Assembly (NCBI RefSeq): GCF_023630205.1
Contig: NZ_JALPRR010000004.1
Span: forward strand, 186,001 to 250,000
Direction of reading: 5' to 3'
From: Pontibacter ruber
GTDB lineage: Bacteria > Bacteroidota > Bacteroidia > Cytophagales > Hymenobacteraceae
DNA length: 64,000 nt
Of this stretch, positions 57,755-64,000 are shown one piece after another. Position 1 is the stretch's first letter. Every line of letters starts with the position of its first letter. Below the pieces are notes generated by a model that was not told where the DNA came from, did not search any database, and saw nothing but the letters and a program-made list of their open reading frames with translations. A program made the translations under genes and the position numbers.

Positions 57755-59641
57755 TTAGCGGAACTCGGCTACGCCCGGGCGTGTGAAGCGGAAGTCGGGG
57801 AAGTCGTAGTAAGGCCTGGAAGATTCGTAGAACCTGAAGTCGTTGATATTACCATTGGCCGGTACTTTAGGGTAGTAGCTAAATAAAATCTGTATCGTGC
57901 TGAAGTATAAATATTCATTACGGAAGCGGAAGCCGATGCCATAAGCCCGGAAAGGCGTTTCTTTGAAAGGAGAGCTCTGGTTGCCGGTTGAAAGCCAGGC
58001 CACATCAGCAAACAGTACGGTAGCCAGTCGGAAACCTAATAGCGAGAGCGGCGTGTAGAGGTTTGCTTCGTAGTTGAAAACTATGCGCCGGGTGCCCCGT
58101 GCAAAGTCGGATCGAAAGCCGCGCAGACCCAGTTCGTTGTTGATCGAGAGGAGCTCTTCCGGGTTACGGTTGATGCCGAAAGTGCCGCGCCCCTGCAGGA
58201 AGTGGCGCAGCTTCCAGTTGCCGCGCTCAAATAACTTGCTAAAGTATAACGACTCCACCGTAAGCACGCCCTGCTCCCAGACATCGTCGCGGAGGAAGGA
58301 GCCATAGGCCACCCGGTTGTAGAGGTAACCAAAGGTGGGCGTATGCCGGGCAAACGAAACCTCGCCCCCGATATACTTCCTGTCAACAACATCACCTTTC
58401 TCGTAGCCTCCTGTAAAAGATACAAAAGTACCTGCAGGCACGTCCTCGGTACGTCCGAAACCAAAGAGGTAGCGGTCTTTGTAGTAGCGGCGCACACTAT
58501 AGCCTACACTTCCCAGCATCAGCAGGTTGTTCTGAAAGTTATCGGTAGGCGTAACGGTGTAGTCGGTATTGATAAAACGAAGGCCAAGTATTACGCGGCC
58601 TCTGGGTTCGTAGCCCAGGTTATAGCTTTTGAATTTTAAGGAGCGCCCCAGCCAGGCATCCTGGCGGGTGTAGCGCAGGTTGCCATAGGTTAGAACGGTA
58701 TCGTTTGGCTGGTTAGGCAACAGGATGCGCTCCTGTATCTGGCTCAAGCCTGCAGCCCCGGCATACTTGGTGTTGGTGGCGAAGAAATCTCGCTGCAGGT
58801 AAAAGCTCTTCTCTTTGTAAAAATTCTGATCAAAGTAATTAGCCCGGGCAGAGATATAGGAGTTGCTGATATTCTCGATGGCATAGTAGCCATAGGTTTC
58901 CCAGGAACGGGGACGGTTGAGGCCAAAGCGGTAGCTGCCCCGCACCTGGTGGCCTAATCCGCCAAAATTCAATTCTCCTAACGAGATGCGGCCGGAGCCG
59001 GACGAGGGAGTATAAGAGCCGGAGCCTCCAAGGCTGAAGACGTCTTTGGTAAGAATGAATATATCCACGCTGTCTTCGGTGGTGGTGCGCTCGTCCACAA
59101 AGATGCGGGCATCCAATATATAACTGGTTTGGCGCAGCAAACGCTCCGATTCTACCAGGGCCAGCGGCTCCAGCGGCCTGTTTGTCCGGAAGAGCAGCTT
59201 GTTCCGGATCACGCTGCGTTTGGTTTTAGCATGCAAGGTGTTGCCAGCTCGCTCCAGAAAAGTGCGGGGCACCCGGGAGGTATCGTTGATGGAGTATCCG
59301 AAGGCATCAAGCGTCCGAATCTCGATACTACGCACTATTTTATAGTTGTGCCGCTCGTATTCACGCTGGATCAGTTCGGCATCGAGTCCCTTCACTTCCT
59401 CATCCACACGATCAAACACCACCACCGATTTTACCACCTTCCCTAAAATGGTTTTGCGCTCCGACAGCTGGCGCAGGCTTTTCAGTACCCGCTCATTAAA
59501 GTCCAGGGTGGTGTCGATGGGAGCTACTACTTTAGTCGTATCCTGCTTGGGTATTTCCTGTGCATGGCAAACACCAGCCAGCAGCATGCTGAACAGCAAG
59601 ATCAGCAGGAGGCGGTAGTACGTGGCGTGCAGGGAAAACAT
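57755..59641 (-). CDS. Omp85/BamA-like surface antigen protein
   Basis: A 628-residue exported protein. The signal peptide covers about 1-27. Residues about 50-200 contain one or two POTRA-like beta-alpha repeats, and the remainder is a beta-barrel with a Bac_surface_Ag-like end (F-R-A-Y-G-I-G-F-R-F-R-N-E-Y-L). The chain has fewer POTRA domains than BamA and a barrel with many aromatic girdle residues, so it is likely a TamA or Bacteroidota Omp85 paralogue rather than BamA itself. Its role in lipid or protein insertion cannot be told from sequence. No co-transcribed partner follows; a 250-bp gap separates it from the radical-SAM gene. Confidence 0.85.
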   Translation of the reverse strand: MFSLHATYYRLLLILLFSMLLAGVCHAQEIPKQDTTKVVAPIDTTLDFNERVLKSLRQLSERKTILGKVVKSVVVFDRVDEEVKGLDAELIQREYERHNYKIVRSIEIRTLDAFGYSINDTSRVPRTFLERAGNTLHAKTKRSVIRNKLLFRTNRPLEPLALVESERLLRQTSYILDARIFVDERTTTEDSVDIFILTKDVFSLGGSGSYTPSSGSGRISLGELNFGGLGHQVRGSYRFGLNRPRSWETYGYYAIENISNSYISARANYFDQNFYKEKSFYLQRDFFATNTKYAGAAGLSQIQERILLPNQPNDTVLTYGNLRYTRQDAWLGRSLKFKSYNLGYEPRGRVILGLRFINTDYTVTPTDNFQNNLLMLGSVGYSVRRYYKDRYLFGFGRTEDVPAGTFVSFTGGYEKGDVVDRKYIGGEVSFARHTPTFGYLYNRVAYGSFLRDDVWEQGVLTVESLYFSKLFERGNWKLRHFLQGRGTFGINRNPEELLSINNELGLRGFRSDFARGTRRIVFNYEANLYTPLSLLGFRLATVLFADVAWLSTGNQSSPFKETPFRAYGIGFRFRNEYLYFSTIQILFSYYPKVPANGNINDFRFYESSRPYYDFPDFRFTRPGVAEFR

Positions 59642-59904
59642 GTCTGTTCGTCGGTAATAAGGGAGGCAGCAGTATGAACTTATAAATATAACGGTTTAAG
59701 GACTCAGATGTAACACGGGCCTGTTACAAAAACCAACCAAAGGCTGCAGGAGCCCTTACGGCATGTTTGTTGAGAAGTTTTTGCTAATTATGTTAGTATG
59801 TGATGAGTTGTTGATAACGTTGTGTAAAAGTTTTGCTAAAAATACTGGCTTTATTATGTTGCAGTGAGTAATTTTAAATCGCAAATCAATCTTGGAAGTA
59901 AGTA

Positions 59905-61170
59905 ATGGACAGCAGAATAACGGAAAAACTAAGCATATTAGCAGATGCTGCAAAGTATGATGTATCCTGCTCTTCCAGTGGAGGCAAACGGAAGAACGAG
60001 AACAAGGGGTTAGGAAATGCCGAAGGAATGGGGATTTGCCACAGCTATACCGAAGACGGGCGATGCGTATCCCTGCTCAAGATATTGCTTACCAATTTCT
60101 GTATTTACGATTGCGCTTATTGTGTTACCCGCAAAAGTAACGACATCAAGCGCACTGCCTTTACGGTGCAGGAAGTAGTGGATCTGACGATTAATTTTTA
60201 CCGCCGCAATTACATCGAAGGTTTGTTTCTGAGCTCGGGCATTTTCAAGAACTCCGACTATACCATGGAGCGCCTGGTGCGGATCGCAAAGAAGCTGCGC
60301 CAGGAACATAAGTTTAACGGGTACATCCACCTGAAAACCATACCCGGTGCCAGTGAGGAGCTTATACAGGAAGCCGGCCTGTATGCCGATCGACTGAGTG
60401 TGAACATTGAGCTGCCATCGGAGCAGAGCCTGCAGCAACTGGCCCCGGAAAAGAACTATACCGAGATCCTGCAGCCAATGGGCGCCATTAGCAATCAGCT
60501 TATACTTGCCAAAGAGGAGCAGAAGCTGTTTAAATCGGCTCCTGCGTTTGCACCGGCCGGACAAAGTACGCAGCTGATCGTGGGAGCATCTGCCGAAAAA
60601 GATTACCAGATTCTGCAGCTTTCGAACCAGCTCTACAAAGGCTACAGCCTGAAGCGCGTGTACTACTCCGGCTACGTACCAGTGAGTGCTGACAACAGGC
60701 TGCCGATTATAACAGAGCCGCCCATTATCCGGGAAAACCGCATTTACCAGGCCGACTGGCTGATGCGCTTCTATGGTTTTAAGTATAACGAGATAGCAGA
60801 CGAGCAGCATCCGGACCTGGACCTGGAGATTGACCCGAAACTTTCGTGGGCGCTGCGCAACAGGCACTTTTTCCCGGTAGAGATCAATACAGCCGATTAT
60901 GAAATGATCCTGCGGGTGCCGGGCATTGGGGTAAAGTCAGCGAAGAAAATCGTGTCGGCAAGAAAGTTTGCACCGCTCCAGTTCGACCATTTGCGCCAGA
61001 TGGGCGTGGTGCTGAAACGGGCAAAGTATTTTATCACGTGCCAGACCAAAAGCCTGCAGCGGCAGGACTATGATTCTGAGTTGCTGCGCCGCAAAATTCT
61101 CTTCGGGGAAGGCTCGGTTCGGAGTGCACTGCTGACGCAGCAGTTAGACCTGTTCCGGCAGGCAGGTTAA
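59905..61170 (+). CDS. Radical-SAM protein with C-terminal HhH, putative DNA modification/repair
   Basis: A 421-residue radical-SAM enzyme of the group annotated as putative DNA modification/repair radical-SAM (TIGR03916). The cluster motif is C-x3-C-x2-C in F-C-I-Y-D-C-A-Y-C near residue 69-77. The C-terminal third has a helix-hairpin-helix, I-L-R-V-P-G-I-G-V-K-S-A-K-K-I, which supports action on DNA. The start at 59905 fits the family start (M-D-S-R-I-T-E-K-L). A DUF4130 partner follows after a small ORF. The chemistry is unknown; a DNA base repair or modification step is the family expectation. Confidence 0.9.
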   Translation: MDSRITEKLSILADAAKYDVSCSSSGGKRKNENKGLGNAEGMGICHSYTEDGRCVSLLKILLTNFCIYDCAYCVTRKSNDIKRTAFTVQEVVDLTINFYRRNYIEGLFLSSGIFKNSDYTMERLVRIAKKLRQEHKFNGYIHLKTIPGASEELIQEAGLYADRLSVNIELPSEQSLQQLAPEKNYTEILQPMGAISNQLILAKEEQKLFKSAPAFAPAGQSTQLIVGASAEKDYQILQLSNQLYKGYSLKRVYYSGYVPVSADNRLPIITEPPIIRENRIYQADWLMRFYGFKYNEIADEQHPDLDLEIDPKLSWALRNRHFFPVEINTADYEMILRVPGIGVKSAKKIVSARKFAPLQFDHLRQMGVVLKRAKYFITCQTKSLQRQDYDSELLRRKILFGEGSVRSALLTQQLDLFRQAG

Positions 61171-61203
61171 AGTATAGCCAAAGTATAGTTTAGTGTTTTT
61201 GTC

Positions 61204-61425
61204 ATGGCCACGGCTAAGAAAGAAATATCCAGAACAAGAAAAGATAACAGCGATAACCCAACCCAACCAGTAAGTAAAAAGATGAGAAAGAACACAAAAG
61301 TTGCCCGCGTTTCCTGCTACTGCAAGCTCAACATGCTGGTGCCGCACCTGCAGAACCTTTCTTCCAGAATGCAGCCGGAGCACAAGCACGAGAAGGCAAG
61401 AACCGGCTTCAGCGCCAAATCTTAA
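61204..61425 (+). CDS. Small basic protein between the radical-SAM and DUF4130 genes
   Basis: A 73-residue frame starting at ATG 61204, 33 bp after the radical-SAM stop and 14 bp before the DUF4130 start. The first half is lysine/arginine/serine rich (K-K-E-I-S-R-T-R-K-D), and the second half contains V-S-C-Y-C-K-L-N-M-L-V-P-H-L-Q, with two close cysteines. The spacing suits a third gene of an operon, but the composition is also what a chance frame would give, and no family was recognised. Kept as possible. Confidence 0.4.
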   Translation: MATAKKEISRTRKDNSDNPTQPVSKKMRKNTKVARVSCYCKLNMLVPHLQNLSSRMQPEHKHEKARTGFSAKS

Positions 61426-61439
61426 CACAGGGCAACGGC

Positions 61440-62225
61440 ATGTACCTGTATACGTACGACGGGTCTTTTGAGGGACTGCTGACAGTCGTGTTCGAAGCGT
61501 TTGAGCGCAAAGCCTGGCCCACTGCCATAGAGCAGGAGCACCAGGCACAGCCCCTGCTGATCGGCGAAACGATTGCCGTAACAACAGATGAGCAGAAGGC
61601 CGGCAGGGTATGGCGGGGCTTGCAACAGCGACTTTCGGAAGAGGCTACACAATCTTTGTTTCATACTTACCTGTGGGAACACACTGGGTTTGAAATGCTC
61701 TTTTTTGAGTACGTGCGCCTGGTGTTTGTAAGTGCAGGTAATGTAGAAGGCAACTATACAGCCAGTTGTGTATTGCAGGTGCAGCAGATCAGCAAGCAGG
61801 TGCATCGCGAAAAGCACAGGATGGAAGCCTTTGTTCGCTTCCAGAAAACAGCAGACGGGTTGTTTTATGCCACCGTGTCGCCGGATTTCAACGTGCTGCC
61901 GCTTATTATCCGTCACTTCGAAAAACGCTACGCCGACCAGCGCTGGGCCATCTACGACACAAAACGCCACTACGGCGCTTTGTATGACCTGAATGCTACT
62001 TCGTTGGTTAGCCTGGAAGCCAGTGCTCTTCCTCCTAAGCAACAGGGTATACTTGCACCGGATACGTTGGACGAAGAAGAAAAACGCTATCAGCAGCTTT
62101 GGCAGGTATACTTTGATCACGTAAATATTCCGGAGCGTAAGAACCCGAAACTGCACCTGCGTCACATCCCAAAACGTTACTGGAAATACCTTTCCGAGAA
62201 GCAACCACGCTTTCTTTCGAATTAA
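61440..62225 (+). CDS. DUF4130 family DNA metabolism protein (TIGR03915-type)
   Basis: A 261-residue protein of the DUF4130/TIGR03915 group, always near the radical-SAM partner. The start at M-Y-L-Y-T-Y-D-G-S-F-E-G-L-L-T (61440) is characteristic. Mid-chain, H-R-E-K-H-R-M-E-A-F-V-R-F and R-H-F-E-K-R-Y-A-D-Q-R-W-A-I-Y are conserved marks, and the C-terminal P-K-R-Y-W-K-Y-L follows. In some bacteria this domain is fused to a uracil-DNA glycosylase; here it stands alone. With the radical-SAM enzyme it forms a putative two-part DNA-repair or modification system of unknown chemistry. Confidence 0.9.
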   Translation: MYLYTYDGSFEGLLTVVFEAFERKAWPTAIEQEHQAQPLLIGETIAVTTDEQKAGRVWRGLQQRLSEEATQSLFHTYLWEHTGFEMLFFEYVRLVFVSAGNVEGNYTASCVLQVQQISKQVHREKHRMEAFVRFQKTADGLFYATVSPDFNVLPLIIRHFEKRYADQRWAIYDTKRHYGALYDLNATSLVSLEASALPPKQQGILAPDTLDEEEKRYQQLWQVYFDHVNIPERKNPKLHLRHIPKRYWKYLSEKQPRFLSN

Positions 62226-62276
62226 AAGACTCAAAAATTTAAGAAATTAATAGCCTCATTCTCAATGGTAACATAG

Positions 62277-62292
62277 CCTGAAGTGCTTCAGG
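62277..62292. promoter_or_regulatory. 16-bp palindrome after the DUF4130 gene
   Basis: CCTGAAG-TG-CTTCAGG, 52 bp past the stop; too short a loop for a good terminator, so it could be an operator or a weak terminator. Confidence 0.35.
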
Positions 62293-62333
62293 TTTGCTCC
62301 AAATTTGCACCTGCAGATAACCAGTAACAGAAT

Positions 62334-62345
62334 GTATACGTATAC
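62334..62345. promoter_or_regulatory. GTATACGTATAC palindrome upstream of the 122-residue gene
   Basis: A 12-bp perfect palindrome 95 bp before the ATG of the following gene; a possible regulator site, but no factor is known. Confidence 0.3.
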
Positions 62346-62440
62346 TACGATATATATTTTTTAATTTAAAAGTGCAGCAGGCGCTGCTAATGCTGTTATA
62401 AAAGCAGGCTACTTGCTGCAGCAAACATGCAAATCGTACT

Positions 62441-62809
62441 ATGAACAGTCGAGTCCGAAAAAAACTTATTCAAGTCGCTCGGGGAAGAGCGCACCTGATG
62501 ACCCTCCAAAATCTTATAGTTGAAGCCGAACTGGGATTGAACCTGGATAATGCCTACGAAAAGACAAGGCTCAATGATGTGATCAACGAAATTTCAGAAG
62601 AAGAGCATGCTGCCGGAAGACCCTTATTGAGTGCTCTGGTACGCGTAAAAGGCATAAAGAACCAGGGCGATAGCTTTTTCAGACTATGCGAACGCCTCGG
62701 TTACGGCGAATGGAAAAACCTGAAAAGAGACCCGGAATTCCTGGAAAGACAGCGCGAAGCCTGCCGCGAATTCTGGCAAGAAGATAATAATTTTTCATCC
62801 TACCTGTAA
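62441..62809 (+). CDS. Conserved-looking small protein, unknown
   Basis: A 122-residue protein with no signal or membrane segment. The sequence is compact and charged: a basic start (R-V-R-K-K-L-I-Q-V-A-R-G-R-A), then Y-E-K-T-R-L-N-D-V-I-N-E-I-S-E-E-E-H near residue 40, L-L-S-A-L-V-R-V-K-G-I-K and R-L-G-Y-G-E-W-K-N-L. The ordered, non-repetitive composition and own upstream region support a real cytoplasmic protein. The family is not recognised. It follows the DUF4130 gene after 215 bp with palindromes between. Confidence 0.78.
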   Translation: MNSRVRKKLIQVARGRAHLMTLQNLIVEAELGLNLDNAYEKTRLNDVINEISEEEHAAGRPLLSALVRVKGIKNQGDSFFRLCERLGYGEWKNLKRDPEFLERQREACREFWQEDNNFSSYL

Positions 62810-63518
62810 ACAACGGACGGAGAGGCGGCTTACCTGCACTCCCTGAGCCTGCTTCTCCGTCATCACTTTGTCTGCTCGCAGCCTGTGTCAAAAGTGCATA
62901 CTTATAACTCTAAGAATGGTTGAGAGCAGTCCTTGTTTCAGGCTATCTCGGCTAGGCCATCTCATTCAAAGAATATTTCCCTGCAAAAAGTGTTGTAGCT
63001 TCCTCCCGCCTGTAACTGCTTCTTATTCTTAGTATGTATTCTACATCAGCCTCCTTGTCCGCAGCAGGCATTTTATTTTTAACCACTGCATCCTTTCGTT
63101 TTTCCTTTACTCAGGCTTTCTAATGATCTCCCTGCTACAACAGAGATAAGAATACTTGTGCTATCCGGATACAGCTGCAATTCAGAATATCATAACACCG
63201 GAAGTAGGTAGTTTAAACTCTGAGACACACCTGTAGGAAAATTGCATAAAATCCGAGCGCTTTCACAGCTATGCTTCAGAAGGAGTAAACTCATAATTTG
63301 TGCTTAAACGAGAAAATAGCAGCATCTGCCAGCAATGTAAGTAAAAATTTTAGCAAAAAAATTAAGCCAATTTCTAATCTGCTATTGCTTATATAGTTAT
63401 ATACTGTTTAATTTATATTCCTGTTCGGGTCTTTTCTGCATCAATCTCATTTGTGTCGATTTTTCATCAGGCAGGCACTTAAGTCGCTTCCATTTTATAC
63501 TATACTAATTTTTAGCCT
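62810..63518. other. About 700 bp without genes, upstream of the DUF3857 gene
   Basis: The longest gene-free stretch in the window. It has a weak hairpin at about 62816-62862 (GACGGAGA with TCTCCGTC) and TATACTA words at its end, with stops in all frames on both strands. No tRNA, rRNA or known RNA fold was recognised; a regulatory RNA cannot be excluded. Confidence 0.6.
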
Positions 63519-64000
63519 ATGAGATTGCGAACTTCTACTCAATTTCTTCTAATTTTATTCTTCTTTTGCTGTAGTGCCGGTCTTGCCTCTGCCCAGAATC
63601 TTCCTGCCAAGTTTGGTAAGGTGGAGGAGTCGGAACTGACCATGCATGCCTACGATAAAGATACCAGCGCTGCCGCTGTTGTGCTGTCTGATTACGGCTA
63701 CTCCTATTTTACCTACCATGATGGATTTAAAGTAAATTTCGAGCGCCATACCCGCATCAAGATCCTGAAAAAGTCCGGTTATGACTGGGCAAACGTTACG
63801 ATCCCATTTTACCAGAAAAACGGAGACAAAGAGCGCATCAGCAACATCAAGGGCTTTACCTACAACCTGGAAGGCGGTAAAATGGTAAAGCATAAACTCG
63901 AAAGCAGCAGCCAGCACGACGAACAGCGCTCGGAAAACTGGTACTCAAAAAAGTTTACCATGCCCAACGTAAAGGAGGGGTCGGTGATAGAGTACTCTTA
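63519..64000 (+). CDS. DUF3857 (transglutaminase-linked) protein, N-terminal part
   Basis: About 160 residues, cut by the window end. Residues 1-26 are a signal peptide (L-L-I-L-F-F-F-C-C-S-A-G-L-A-S-A-Q). What follows is the start of a DUF3857 domain: E-S-E-L-T-M-H-A-Y-D-K-D-T-S-A-A-A-V-V-L, then R-H-T-R-I-K-I-L-K-K-S-G and the hydrophobic W-A-N-V-T-I-P-F. This domain usually precedes a transglutaminase-like core in a secreted protein of about 640 residues. The function is unknown. The ATG is at 63519. Confidence 0.88.
   Translation, partial: MRLRTSTQFLLILFFFCCSAGLASAQNLPAKFGKVEESELTMHAYDKDTSAAAVVLSDYGYSYFTYHDGFKVNFERHTRIKILKKSGYDWANVTIPFYQKNGDKERISNIKGFTYNLEGGKMVKHKLESSSQHDEQRSENWYSKKFTMPNVKEGSVIEYS

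Noticed and set aside
61144..61584. A 146-residue minus-strand frame across the small basic ORF
   Set aside because: R/S/L/C-rich shadow with no start context; the plus-strand genes on both sides fit known families.
1..64000. tRNA, rRNA or CRISPR arrays in the gaps
   Set aside because: No T-loop motif (GGTTCGAATCC-type), rRNA segment or regularly spaced direct repeat was found.

Overview
The window is one contiguous piece of a bacterial chromosome. It is most likely from a Bacteroidota member of the order Cytophagales, and the gene families look most like Pontibacter or another Hymenobacteraceae (inference from family content; no search was possible). Supporting signs are Bacteroidota-type -7 boxes (TAnnTTTG) without purine-rich Shine-Dalgarno sequences, lipoproteins with L-x-S-C lipoboxes, DUF5916, DUF5009, DUF4112, RimB/RimK and PhoP-free single-domain receiver proteins, and RNase Y beside pheT and zapA. 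No rRNA, tRNA, CRISPR array, prophage or complete insertion sequence was seen.

Region 1 (1-18.7 kb) is an amino-sugar and peptidoglycan-turnover locus. It holds murQ (cut by the window edge), an SSS-family symporter, a fused FAD/Fe-S D-lactate-type dehydrogenase, a DeoR-type regulator, a NagX/DUF5009 membrane protein, a GH3 NagZ-like hexosaminidase fused to a serine hydrolase, an Ami_2 amidase lipoprotein, NagB fused to a PIG-L deacetylase, a GH20 hexosaminidase, a FucP-type sugar MFS transporter and an SGNH esterase. Together they can be read as: cleave muropeptide or chitin-like chains outside, import the sugars, split MurNAc-6-P into D-lactate and GlcNAc-6-P, oxidise the lactate, then deacetylate and deaminate to fructose-6-P. 

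Region 2 (18.7-31.7 kb) is mixed: two small related lipoproteins, DUF4112, UvsE, a CarboxypepD_reg protein, a Spy-like lipoprotein, a membrane phosphoesterase, RadC, a DUF559 nuclease gene between perfect 34-bp inverted repeats, YwbE, a decayed small gene, a beta-helix protein, an atypical pyruvate kinase and a DUF1684 protein. Region 3 (31.8-46.3 kb) is housekeeping: pheT, a coiled-coil protein, zapA, rny, a repeat-rich gap, dps facing oxyR, sucD, a cysteine synthase, a receiver protein, adenine deaminase, cmk, ispH and DUF502.

Region 4 (46.3-64 kb) holds an alpha/beta hydrolase, a sorbosone-dehydrogenase-like lipoprotein, a tight rimB-rimK-aspartoacylase operon, a small outer-membrane protein, a methyltransferase, an NAD(P)-binding protein, DUF5916, CvfB, a second Dps with a basic tail, an Omp85-like protein, a radical-SAM/DUF4130 putative DNA-repair pair with a small basic ORF between, an unknown 122-residue protein, about 700 bp without genes, and the start of a DUF3857 protein.

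Two signals cut across the genes. The 7-mer AAGTATA/TATACTT occurs far more often than chance on both strands, in all reading frames and in gaps. Several families of short GC-rich hairpin repeats also sit in the gaps, and one of them brackets the DUF559 nuclease gene.
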